Assembly (NCBI GenBank): GCA_963210315.1
Contig: OY723304.1
Location: 620,001 to 684,000 of the forward strand
Length of the DNA: 64,000 nucleotides
DNA from: Rhynchopus euleeides
Lineage: Eukaryota > Euglenozoa > Diplonemea > Diplonemida > Diplonemidae
Direction of reading: 5' to 3'
Shown here one piece after another: positions 35,688 to 46,472 of the stretch (positions are counted from its first letter, which is position 1; each line of letters starts with the position of its first letter). The notes under the pieces were generated by a model. It was not told where the DNA came from. It searched no databases and was given only the letters and a program-made list of their open reading frames with translations. The position numbers were made by a program, and so were the translations under genes.

Positions 35688-35768
35688 GTGAGGCAGGGTG
35701 AGTGGGTCAGTGGGAGGGACGTCCCGCCCGCCGCCCCCTGCAAGCAAGAGGGGCAGGGTGGGGCGGAG
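35688..35768. repeat. Dispersed repeat, copy 2 (partner at 34128-34205)
   Basis: This shares the TGTGAGGCAGGGTGAGTGGG start and the GCCGCCCCCTGCAAGCA segment with the copy at 34128. Confidence 0.75.
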
Positions 35769-36151
35769 AGGATGGGATTGGGGGGTGGGGGACTGAGCGG
35801 ACCCGATGCCTGCCTTGGTCTCTGATGATGACAGGCACCGGTCGACAAAACAAAAAAAAACACATTTTCCCGAATTCCCAGCCGGTTCCGCTGGGGATTT
35901 CTGCGCAGGTGAGCTACAAAATGATACCACTGCCCAGTGTATCTCTAGCCTTGCCTTCCCTCAGCCGACTGGTGTGTGTCAGCCCCTTGGCCCCGAGGAG
36001 GGGTAGAGAATGGGGCCGTAGGCCTAACACGCGGAAAAGTGAGCGGTGTCAATGACACATTCTGGCACAGCGAAGGCACTCACAGGCAACGTTTCGTGCA
36101 TTCGATGCAGAGGGTTTGCCCTACGGGGGCTGCTCACAGCTGAACACAACG

Positions 36152-38036
36152 TTACTCGACAAGCTGCACACGGGCATTCTCACACGCCTCCACCACTGGC
36201 GGGGAGGGTGCTGGCCCAGGTGCTGCAGGGTAGCCTGCTTGAGCACCAGCCGGGGTATGTGCGGGAATGCCAACGACGGGGTACCCTGCCTGCGGGTGGG
36301 CAACAGGATACGTTGTCGCATGTGGTGGGTAAGGCAGAGGCTGCTGGTAGGTGGGCTGGGAGTCGGACTGGAATGCAGGCTGGAAGGCGGGCTGGGAGTC
36401 GGACTGGAAGGCAGGCTGGAAGGCGGGCTGATAGGCGGGCTGGGAGTCGGACTGGAATGCAGGCTGGAAGGCGGGCTGGAAGGGCTGCTGAGCCACCATC
36501 GGCTGGCTGAGCGCCCGCTGGGACTGGGACATCGTCACCGTAGTGTTCCGCCTGGGTTTCCTGCAGCAGCACCCGCCAGAGCAGCACCCGCCCCACGAGC
36601 ACCCACGTTCGCCACGGCAGCAGCACAGCCACGACCCGACAAGGACTGACACGATAAGCGGGATGAGGATACAGACGAAATAAAACGCTGTCGGTTCGCA
36701 CTCCCCATTAGACATAGATGTACCGCCCTTGGAAAAAAAAGGGCAAAAAGGGCGCCCCAGGGGCACTTCGCCCTTTTTCGAAAAAGGGCTCCTGAGGGGC
36801 GAATCTACCGCTTAAAAACGGGCAAAAAGGGCGAAAAATGGCCGAAAAAAAAGGGCGTTCCTCAAAAAAGGGCGGGTCAGGGGCGGAAAAATGGGGGTTT
36901 TCTGGGTGGGCTACTGGACTTTATTTGGGCACACTGAGGTGCCTTGCGCCACGTGGCGCACGGCAGCGAACGCCTTGGCAAGTGGGTGTCTCCCAAGGCA
37001 AAAATGAGTGAACGGGCAGCATGCCGTTCCACATTTTTGGTCTCTGGATCAACAAACGAGAGCGCACCACAGGTCTCGGCATTATCTGCTTTGAGAACCT
37101 CTGCATGGACAGGAACCGGAAGCCCCCCTGTGTAGGAGTGCTTCAGCAGAGACGAACATGTCGTCACGGTGGCGCTTCAGGCGTGTGCCGAGCTATATGT
37201 CGACACACACCTTCCCGGTGGGGCTCCAGGCATTTGCCGAGCTAGTGTATTGTATCAACTGTTATAACAATAATGAGAAAACATACATGGGCCAGGGCTG
37301 GGGTCAGGGGAATGGGCTGTTCAGTGGAGGTTCTGAGTGCGGCCGCCGGCTCTCATTTCTCACAGATTCAGAATCCTTAGGAAATCGATAAATTTTGGCC
37401 GCAAAAAGACGACACCACCGAAAATTCACCCAAAAACGTCGAGATACCTGTTTCTGGGCCTATTTTGCACCCAGAAACACGTTTTTGAGCCTCTGTGAAA
37501 AATCCGATTTTTTCAGATTTTTCGCGATTTTCGCATTGTCCTCGCCCAGCCAAAAAATCGATTTTTGGCTGGGAAATGCAGGGAAATGCAAAAAATCAAC
37601 GAATTACGCCGTTTTAACTCCTTTCGTGCACTTTTTGGTCCTACAAGGGGGAATATGGGGTGTTGGGCCCCCCTACGACTTGTGTTTTTTTTGGCTGAGG
37701 CGCCCCTGAAACGCCCCTGAGGCGCCCTTCAGGAGCCCCTGAAACGCCCCTCAGGAGCCCCTGAAACGCCCTTTTTTTTTCCAGGGGCGTTTCAAGGGCG
37801 TTTCAGGGGCTAAGGAAAAGTTTCACGGGCGAAACGCCATTTTTGACCAATTTTTTTCCCGCCCTTTTTGCCCTTTTTTTTCCAAGGGCGGTACATCTAT
37901 GATTAGAGCAGGTGTACCAGGGGCAGTTGCACCCGTACCCGTTCCCGTCGTCGTCCATGAAACAGACTTCGCCATCACAGGCATCAGCCATGCCGCAGAG
38001 CATCGCCAACACCAGGATCACATGCTGCAGCGACAT
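36152..38036 (-). pseudogene. Cysteine-rich CNCPWY membrane protein gene split by a transposon
   Basis: The 5' coding part, 38036-37902 (45 codons), has a signal peptide (MSLQHVILVLAMLCGMADA) and an ectodomain with CNCPWYTCSN. The 3' part, 36706-36152 (184 codons plus stop), carries a membrane helix (FVCILIPLIVSVLVGSWL), a juxtamembrane Cys cluster (CCCRGERGCSWGGCCSGGCCC), and a Gln/Pro tail with FQPAFQSDSQP repeats. A 1,189-bp transposon sits between them. Ignoring the transposon and one copy of its 6-bp target duplication, the frame is continuous for 229 codons, so the insertion is the only lesion. The gene at 47637-48089 is an intact relative. As it stands, translation would stop within the element and give a short secreted fragment. 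A pentanucleotide (GTGTT)n run lies just upstream of the ATG. Confidence 0.9.
36713..37901. mobile_element. Non-autonomous DNA transposon, 42-bp perfect inverted ends
   Basis: The ends 36713-36754 and 37860-37901 are exact reverse complements over 42 bases, starting CATAGATGTACCGCCCTTGG. ATTAGA at 36707-36712 and again at 37902-37907 is a 6-bp target duplication. Many AAGGGC/GCCCTT and GAAACGCCCCT motifs fill the subterminal parts in both orientations, as transposase-binding arrays often do. The middle has a short minus-strand frame of about 97 codons with no known motif, and no transposase. A 6-bp duplication is unusual among cut-and-paste families, so the superfamily stays open. Perfect ends and an intact duplication mean a young insertion. 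Confidence 0.92.
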
Positions 38037-38044
38037 CCTGAGGG

Positions 38045-38080
38045 TCTTGTGTTGTGTTGTGTTGTGTTGTGTTGTGTTGA
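38045..38080. repeat. (GTGTT)n microsatellite upstream of the CNCPWY gene
   Basis: About seven GTGTT units lie directly before the ATG at 38036 on the sense (minus) strand, where they read ACAAC. Confidence 0.9.
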
Positions 38081-38099
38081 GTAGAACTGCAGAGGAGGG

Positions 38100-39590
38100 T
38101 GTGTGTTGTCGTGTTGTGGTGTGGTGTGGTGTCCGCATCTTGGAGTGGGCAGCCTCGACCCTCAGAGGGGATCTGAGCCACCGCACAGGCACCGTCCGTC
38201 ATGTGGAAACAGGCATCCCTCGGTGCACCAACCCTGCCCCTCCCTCGCTTGGACAATGTGGCAACGCAGCACTCGCAAGAGGTTGTGCTGTGGCGATGGG
38301 CGGGGTGGGGGCCCTTGCCGTGACACATCGTGACATGCGCTGTTTCTTCTGAACAAGCAAGCGGAACAGGGGCTCAGTAGGGACACAGCCCATCGATCCA
38401 CGCCAGTCCGACAGTTCATGCATGTCTCAATTTTCCCGTGATAGACTGTCGACCCCACACCAAAATGCACACTGACACGTCACACTTGTGCCACGCGAGC
38501 ATGGATGCAACTTCAACCAGCCAGCAACCCCTCCCCCCGGGGGGTGAAATCTGCCCCCACTCGCGGTGACGATCCATGTCCTTTTTGAAATGATGTTGAG
38601 TGAATCACACAGCCCCAGCCGGCCTGGGTTTGCCTCAAGGGTGCAGCCTTCTCAACAGGGGACAGACGGATGAGTATGGATTTCATTGGAGCGCACGAAA
38701 TCAGGGAACGGACTTCGGGGCAAACTCGGTCAGCTGGCCGAGTCAACCCCGAGCCCCAGAGAGAGCCCTGCCCGAGGCTCGACACAACGCGGGAACGGAT
38801 ATGATTCAGGGGTCGAGAGGCTTGGGTGGGGGTGGGGGGTGGGGACAAGACGGTTTTGGATGTGAGTCCTCAACCCCTCCACGCCCCCCCCCACCGCCTG
38901 CAAGCGTTTGCAATCTTCTGCAACAAGGGCGCAAGGCATCGCACCTACTTCGTCACAGCCATTGGCCACCCCCTCACCACCCAAACCCCCCCCTGTCAAT
39001 GGCGCAATGGTGTTCGCACATGGGAAACAGGAAGGCGATCCACTCACACAGCTTGCACCTGTTGGAAATCACCCCACACTTCTGGCCGGGAGAATGTTTG
39101 TGCATTTTGTGCGATCAACGAAGCACGTTTTTCTCGTTTCTCACAATTTTTGTCATGTCCATGAAAGGGTTGCGTAACTTTACAAACCTCCCCAGCCGGG
39201 GTATCTTACACCCACCACCTTTCGTGCGGAATGTGTCATTCAGTTCTGCCGTGTTCTGCACACTGCCCTCCTTCACCAGGCGAGGTTTTTTGCAAGTGTG
39301 CGTGGAATCATCAGCGCATCAAACGGAGTACAAATGATAGAGGAAGACCGCTGGCAAAGCAAGGCCCGGCAGGGTGGGGACGGAGGGAGGGGGGTGTGGG
39401 GTGGAGTGGGCAGCCGAGCAGCACACATGTGGCTGTGGAGTGCCTGGGGAAACGGCCCGATCGCACCGAGGGGGGGGGAGGTGAAAAACCAACAAACAAA
39501 TGGGGCCCTTCGATACCAGATGTGACTGAGTGAGAGAAAGTTAGCAACAGCCTGCTCCCCAGTGATCTCGCTGGGCTCGTGCCCAAAACT
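38100..39590. other. Gene-free stretch
   Basis: I find no frame with a recognisable domain and no exon series. It is mostly unique sequence with a few G and C runs. Confidence 0.5.
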
Positions 39591-39592
39591 TT

Positions 39593-40015
39593 AATAGGTA
39601 GGGCAGCTGCCCTACCTGGTAAAAAGGGGGAAAAAATTCGCGCGCTTCGCGCGCGAACGTGAGCGCTCGGCCAGTGGACCATCCGTGTCTATCGTACCAC
39701 AGGCGGTTCATGATATCCAGGAGCCAGCAGACCGCCTTCAGGGGGTCTGGGGGGCGGAGCCCCCCAGCCGCCGGAGGCCACGGTAGTGAACATATGTTCT
39801 CAGGCTGACATATCGTCCATGACCTGCCAAGCACCTGACCAAATTCGGTGGGACGTTGGGTCGATAGTCCGGAATAACCCTACTCCCTGGGCCCCAGTGG
39901 GCCCAGGGGGGAGGGGGCAGATCAGAAATAATACTCTTGGTAGGGCAGGCTGGTCAGGCCTGCCCTACCAAGGTTTCGGACAGAAATTAAATAGGTAGGG
40001 CAGCTGCCCTACCTG
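39593..40015. repeat. Palindrome cluster with a GC hairpin repeat
   Basis: The 26-base palindrome AATAGGTAGGGCAGCTGCCCTACCTG stands at 39593-39618 and 39990-40015 in the same form. A longer related palindrome built on GGTAGGGCAGGC lies at about 39938-39971. A CGCGCGCTTCGCGCGCG hairpin lies near 39639. The fourth copy of the dispersed GC hairpin repeat is at about 39741-39795. It may be a small fold-back element. Confidence 0.7.
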
Positions 40016-40772
40016 CCTGACCAGGCACGAGATCGCTGCTGCTCCCCCTCACTGACTGACGAGCTGTGACTGGTAGCGAGGGCCCCCAATAGCCCAGGAT
40101 CAAATCACCCTTATCGCATACTGCCGCGATGCCCGTGTTGGTGGTAATACGGGTTGCGTGCGGGCTTTCGAAAAACTGTGTCCGCAAATCCAAGGGGGGT
40201 GGGGAGTTGAAGAACCAGCGGGTGCTCGTCGATTGCGAGAACACCCAGATATCGCAAAGGCACACCCGTGTTGCTCCCGTGTTGCAGGGCGCCTTGGGCA
40301 TGTCCTCAAAAGTTGGAAATGAAACTGACTGCACAGTCCACTGCGTGCGGCGAACACTCAGGCGCGCAGTCTCGTCCCATCTGCAAGATCTCTTTTTTTG
40401 CAAGGGCCAGCGATGGACAGCTCGAAACACCCACGATAGCTGATTTGACGTCCAGACAGGCACACATTATTTGGTCAGAAATGTGGCAGTATCACCCGCA
40501 TATCATCACCGGGTGATGCAACGTGCCCCCCCTCCTCAACCCAAGCTGAAACTGAAATGACAACCAGGCGCAATCAGAGGGGAGGGGGCGCAGTAACCCT
40601 ATCGGTGGATTTCCACTTAGCGTTAGCGGGGTTACTATGTGCACCATGTGGGCTGCAAGGCGGAGGGGGGGGGAAGGGCATGAAGGACGCTTGATTGGAC
40701 CTTTGGTTTGTCTATTTTTTTTTGCGGGCTTCATTGGCTTGGAGGGGGCGTGTCGCGTCACCTCCGATGCAA

Positions 40773-41768
40773 AAAAAATAACACACACGCACAGCCAGTG
40801 TGTCACACACTGGCTGATAACTGTATGTGAGGGGTGCCGTCACATGAGTGAGAATGCCTCCAAAGGACAGACGTCAACCTGACAACACACCATCTCCACA
40901 CCTTTGAAACCCATCGGACACCCACAATGGCACTGCCGTGATGCGGGAGAACGCGCTAATCACCCACTGATGCGAGAATCGTGTTGGGCAGATAAAGGGA
41001 TCCGCTTGGCAACAATGTGTAGGTGCACCATTGCTTGCGGATCCTTTTGCATCGTGTATCACTTCTTTGACGCACCATATCGCGATGGGTCCAGTATATC
41101 ACTGTCATAGGAGGGGAGGGGGAGAAGGGCTATGGGCGATACCCACCGGTTTTTGGCTATACCTGGTCCGGTCTCAACGCAGTGTTGAACTCCGGCCAAA
41201 TCAGGCGGCATCCCATATGGAACAATACTATCGCATACGCACAAAGTAACTGATGCACTCACGGAGAAGTTTGCCCTTGCCAGACAGTGACAGCACCAAT
41301 TGTTGGATTGGAGCACAGCTGACGGACATCCACTCACCACTTCAGCAAGCTAAAGGCCAGGGCAAGTTTGTCCAGTTTGGGCCCCACCGAACTATCAAAA
41401 GAGAAAAAGACGAAACTGAAAGGGAGGGAGATGGGAGGCCTGGCCTTCGAAGAAACCCAAACACTCCGCCTGTTTTGTTTTCTTTAGCAGCACCATGGTA
41501 CGCATTGGGGGGAGAGGGGGGGGGGGGGATTTCTTCAATCCTTTGCAGAAAACATAACCAGCCGATTCTTTCATGTTCCACTCACACTGGCTCACCAACT
41601 CTCTTTTCTTTCCCGCGAGAAGGTGAGGTGGGTTTTTTTTTTGAATCGTTCTGAAGTGATGTAGAGCACACACCGAGCACGCTGTCCTTGATGCAATCGC
41701 CACTGTAGACACACGTGGGGCTGTTTTGTGACATCCGCATCGCACGCAGTTCATTTTTTTTCCACGGC
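40773..41768. repeat. Retroelement end repeat A, left copy
   Basis: These 996 bases recur at 46467-47462 at a constant offset of 5,694, identical everywhere I compared by eye, including the 13-G run. The block is followed by five unrelated bases and then repeat B. Confidence 0.93.
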
Positions 41769-41773
41769 ATGGC

Positions 41774-41864
41774 TTGTTTGTGCGCACCTGTACGTGTATG
41801 GGTGTCCATACGTGCGCTGCCAACAGTCTTTTTTACCGTGACCTGAGCAGGTTATAGCAAAAAA
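41774..41864. repeat. Retroelement repeat B, left copy
   Basis: This 91-base block, starting TTGTTTGTGCGCACCTG and ending in six A's, recurs at 46382-46472. It shows loose similarity to 34250-34345 (TTACCGCCACCTGAGCA, GCGGGCC) and to the dispersed TTTGTTTGTACG repeats, which may be older relatives. Confidence 0.9.
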
Positions 41865-42520
41865 GACCTGGTGTCTGCTTCGTGTGCACAAGCGGCCCAC
41901 TATTGACCCCCCCCCCCCCCCCGCCTCCCTTGCCGTTTGCTCTGGCCCGTTTCTCAGCCTTACTCACTGCGGCTTCGTATCTCGTCACTCTGTTATTACT
42001 CTCCCGGTAGGCTGATCAGCAGCATTATGACCGGTCCTGTCAGGGGAATCTGGGAGGGGGGACGGGGGAATACTCTGTTGCACCGGCTCCCTTCCATGGG
42101 AGGGTGCGCTGGGGCTGTAACGCCTGGCACGAGGTTCCAAATCGGGGTCTCCGAGGGGCGGAGGAGAGAGTCCTCAGCCAAACATCAGCTTTTATAAACG
42201 CAGCAGGAAAACAAAGGGCCGCGAATTTCGACACCTTCACCGTGTTGCGTTGCCCGGAGTACCAGGGCAAGCCCCCCGGAGACTCCACTGTGGTGCCAGG
42301 CCCATCAGGGGCATCGCATCGCATCGACCGGCACACCCTGTGGTGTGACGTGGCTGTCTTCTCAAGGAGCCGGCATCCTTGCAGCGTTTGGAGGAGCCCT
42401 TCAGGAGGCATCACTCAGGGACCAACAGCATCTCAACCGCTTGGCGGGAGACCCCCTCATGGGGCTGCACCCGTGCACCGACGACCCAACACGCTAAGCG
42501 GGAGAACCCCTCAGGGAGAC

Positions 42521-44250
42521 TCACCCCGACCCGATAGCACGCCGCTTCTCCAGTGGAAGAGCCCCATCAGGGGGCATCGTTCCGGACTTGCGTTTCCTCT
42601 GGTCCCCGCAGGCAGTCGGGGCACCCCCGGTCGGTGGCAGCGTCTGCACTTCGCTTGGGTCCGTAGGCACCGTGCTTCTCAGGGGCACGCGGCATCCCAT
42701 CTCCCCCCGGGGGAACCGGGAGAACCGATCCGCAGGGTTCAACGACGTATGTACATATCTCGCGGCGAAGGAGCATCCCGCATTGCTCAATGTGGAGACG
42801 ATCTGCCCGATCACTTTCCCTGCCCAACCATCTAAGGAGTAGCCCGCGTTCACTCCCTGAACGACAGCGGTGTTGTCGATGAAAAGCACAATGTGGCATG
42901 GCGTCTCCAGCCATCTGACACAGAAGCCGGCCAAGCGTGCTGCAGCGTGCAGCTCCTTGTGATATATGGGGAGGCCGGCCACATCAGGCGGGAACGGCCC
43001 GTAGAAACCATGATTGTCGACCACACAGCCCCACCCGGAGCTGCTGGCATCCGAAAAAACCGCGACCTGCCTGGTCAGAGGGGGTTGCCACATCTGCCAC
43101 TCGTTCAGCTCAAGCGTTGCCAGCTCGGTCCTCATGACTTGCCTGCATTCGATGGGGAGGAGCGCCGGAGCATCCCAGAAACCGCCGGTCATCTCGCCCG
43201 CCTCTGCTCGCCCGGCTCTCGCCGTGTCAGACATCCAACGAAGGATGGTTGTGAGGTGCGCCAGCCGGAGTTTGAGTACATGTGCCCTCCAGACCAGGCA
43301 GCCGCACAGCCGCCACCACAGCCGCATTGGGAGGTGACCCTCCATATCCAGTTCGCGGGCAGCATCACGCACCTTCTCGACCCACGCAGGGGCCAGTCTC
43401 CAGCATTTGTCCCGCAGGTCAAGCTCCATGCCGAGGAATTCCCCCCGACTGCGTATTGGGGTAGTGTCGCCGATGATCACCCGATACCGCCCGCACAGGG
43501 CCCGGAACGACTCCGCAGCTCGTTGTAACAGCGCCGCAGATGTGGAGGCGAACAGCACGTTGTCTACCCATGTGATGTGGTCCACCCCACTCGCTGCAGC
43601 CCCCGCCAGTGTTACCGATGTTGCCTGTGCTAGTTGGGGACTGCCCGTGTAGCCCATGGCCAGGCGACGCATGCGCAAAACCTTGTTTCCCGCCCTGAAG
43701 GAGAAGAACCGTCGTGACTCAGCAGGGAGCTCCAGCTGGAAAAAAAATTGGCAAAGTCAAAGTCGCAGAAAAGGGTGTTGCGCATCATGGTGTCGATGAT
43801 CTCGGCGTAGGACGGGAGGTGGCACGGAGGCAGGGACACAGACGCCAGACACAGGTTCAGCTGCTTGCAACTCAGGATAAAGCGCAGGAAACCCGCCCGC
43901 TTCTTTGCGACGGTGAATGCCCCCGAGTAGAGGGGCCTCGGTGAGGCTTTAGAATCCTGTCGAGGCGCTGGTTCGGCGATGTGCCCGTTCAGAAGGTCCG
44001 GCACCAGAGGCGTGAGGAGTGCGTTCGTGGGGCCCCGCATCCTACCACTCTGTTCCGTTGCATGCTGCTTCAGAAAGTCTGGGGAGATACATCGGAAGTG
44101 TCGGGCTAGGTCGGGGAAATCAGCGAGGAGGGTCGAGGTATCGATGGGGTCCGAGGGCGCAGGGCTGATCTGGCCATCATAACAGGCTTTTGGAGCGCGC
44201 GTGCCGCTAGTCGAATCAAACCAGGCCGCCGCATAGTCGTACCCCCGGAG
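42521..44250 (-). mobile_element. Retroelement part: reverse transcriptase and RNase H
   Basis: The upstream part has reverse-transcriptase character (LRFILSCKQLN, FCDFDFANFF). The downstream part has a catalytic-loop-like ITWVDNVLF, then RNase H motifs VFSDASSSGWG, KELHAAA, IDNTAVVQG and NPADRFSR. This is the polymerase module of the VIPER-like element. It is not intact as one frame; about one or two breaks. Confidence 0.8.
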
Positions 44251-44258
44251 CAGCCGGG

Positions 44259-45197
44259 TCAGCGTGACAGCCACTCCGTCGCCCCCGCTGACACCACCGT
44301 TGAGCCCCACGTGGTTCGATCCGTGTACTGCCGGGTTGTCTCCACGTTGCGATGGCGGCCCAGGGCCTGGGCTGCCTGCTCTCCTGCTATCTCTGCCGTG
44401 TGGGAGAGGGTGGCGTGTCGCACAAGGTGGGGCGTCACCCCGAGGTGGGTCTTCGTAAAGCTGAGGTATGTCCGGTACTCCAACTCGGGGAACACGTAGC
44501 CCTCGGGGGTTGTGCTTCCCACCCTGTTGAGGAGACTGCTCGCCACCTCCGCCGATCGGGGAAAGCTCAGTGTTTGTCCGAGGGACTTGCGATCTGTCTT
44601 GCCGCCCGCCAAGGTGATCACGATCCTCTCCCCCTGCACCCGCACATGCTTCGCCCGAAGCCGGACCAGGTCCACAAACCGTGCACCGATACTGACCTGA
44701 AGCAACAGGGCGTGATGATCGACTGTCTGGCCCGACCTCGCTGCACTGAGGATGGTAGCCACCGGGGGTGTCGCTGCCCGCTTGGCCTCCAGCCGGTCGA
44801 ACTCTTTGAACAGGGGGCTCAGGCCCTTCGTGTACGCCGACACCTGACCCACCCGTGCCATTCTGTAGAACGTAATTGCTTGATTTGCTGACGAGGCCTG
44901 GAAGTGGCCCTGTTGCATCTTCCATTCCACCCACATCAGATACGCCATGTCGTTGCCAATGGTGGGATCGTGGGCCTGAAGGGTGCTCCGAAAGGCATCC
45001 GCCCTCTTCAGCACCGAGAGGAAAGGCTGAGGGGAGGCGTATGCGCTGCGTATCCTCTTCAACGTCAGGTCCTTCAGATCCTCGATCGCGTCCGGTTCGA
45101 TCCCTTCTTTCTTTCGCGACTTGATACGGTCGAAGACCGGCCGCCACTGCTCGTACACAGGGGGAGGGGGGGGAGGGTTTGCCAGGGTTGGAGTCAT
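44259..45197 (-). mobile_element. Retroelement part: tyrosine recombinase
   Basis: This open frame of 312 codons from an ATG looks whole. The C-terminal catalytic half shows SIGARFVDLVRLRAKHV around the first Arg, a Lys in the beta-hairpin region (GGKTDRKS), HLVRHATLSHTAE for the His-x-x-Arg box, and LGRHRNVETTRQYTDRT for the last His/Tyr pair. These are the residues of the integrase/XerD superfamily, which cuts and rejoins circular cDNA into the genome in DIRS-type elements. Confidence 0.85.
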
Positions 45198-45285
45198 GCA
45201 CGGGGCGGGGGGATGGAGTTGGGGGGGTGGGGGGAGGGGTTGAGGGGAGGGGAGGGAGGGACAAGGAGGGAGGCACAGGCGGCTG

Positions 45286-46323
45286 TCACTTTCCCGCCTG
45301 CCGAGGGCCCCTGTTGTTGAACAGCTGGATGGGGCGCCTCTGCGGGTAGGGGTTGCTGCGGTGTTGATGGTGGGGCGGCGGGGGTGCAGGCTTCGCCTCC
45401 TTTGCCTCCTTTGCCTTCAGGTCGCTCGCTGCGACTGCCCGTGCGTCTCCTTCAATTCGAACCTGCCATTCCGCAGAGAACTTGGTCCAAGCCATGCGCT
45501 TGGCCTTGTCCTCGTAGTGTCTCCTCGCCCCCAAACCGAGCGAACCCAGTTTGATGGCTTGGAGGGTCACTACATTTTTATGCAACAGCTCCATGGCCGT
45601 GCTGTCTGGGGCCGCCCCGTCCCGGCACATCCTGAATCCCAAATCCAGGTTGTCGAATGCCGTAAGGCCTTCCCGCACATGGAAAGCGTTGGGGTCGCCA
45701 TTCTGCAGGCCCGACTCGTTGAACGACACCGCACACTTGGAGCGCAGCATCATCCGGCCGGCCTCGCTCTGCACCGCAGACGTCCACGTGACAACCCGCT
45801 GGATGTCAATGGCACCCACATCACGGCTAGCCCTGTCCCGGCGCAGCTCAGCCTCCAGGTTGGTCACCTTCCTCACCATGAGGAGGATCACTTCCTTCAG
45901 CCTCTGCGAGTCCATGTCATCCAGGAACTCCAGGTTTCCCCATCCCTCAGTATTGTGGCCGGCACCATCAGGGTGCACAGTCACTGGTGGGAGGAGCCCC
46001 GCCTCCGGGCGGGGCTCGCTCTTGGACCCCTCATGGATTCAAGAGCAGACGGGGCACACACGCCTCCCGTCCTCCCTGGCCACCTGGAACGCCCGCAGCG
46101 TTCCTTCCGGGAGGAGCTGTTCCATACAGCTGGTGTACTCCCCGAGGCCACACACCGCACAGTTCCCTGCAACCGGCCCATCATGGGCGGTGGTGCATTC
46201 GGGGAACGCGCACCCTTCCTTAGGTGCCACCGGCTCGTACCCGTTCACCAATTGGAGAGGCATCAGGTTGTCTACATCGATGTCGCGCACTCTGAAGCGC
46301 TCGGCAGTCCTTGGGGCAGCCAT
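45286..46323 (-). mobile_element. Retroelement part: gag-like region
   Basis: The first segment, from the ATG at 46323, is small and Cys-rich (CAFPECTTAHDG, NCAVCG, CPVC), suggesting metal binding. The next segment, down to 45286, has a coiled-coil-like LKEVILLMVRKVTNLEAELRR and a Pro/His/Asn/Arg-rich end suited to nucleic-acid binding. The position upstream of the recombinase and the composition make it the gag equivalent. It begins about 60 bases inside repeat B. Confidence 0.6.
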
Positions 46324-46381
46324 GGTGTGAGTGCGGGTGTGTGTGTGTGAGGGGGAAAATGTGTTGCACAAGCGGATCTTT

Positions 46382-46472
46382 TTGTTTGTGCGCACCTGTA
46401 CGTGTATGGGTGTCCATACGTGCGCTGCCAACAGTCTTTTTTACCGTGACCTGAGCAGGTTATAGCAAAAAA
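46382..46472. repeat. Retroelement repeat B, right copy
   Basis: This matches 41774-41864 and overlaps the first six A's of the right A repeat, so B and A are fused here while they are five bases apart on the left. Confidence 0.9.

Noticed and set aside
36713-37901. Polinton-type element, because of the 6-bp target duplication
   Set aside because: It is 1.2 kb, has no capsid, polymerase or integrase coding, and its ends do not match; a plain non-autonomous DNA transposon fits better.
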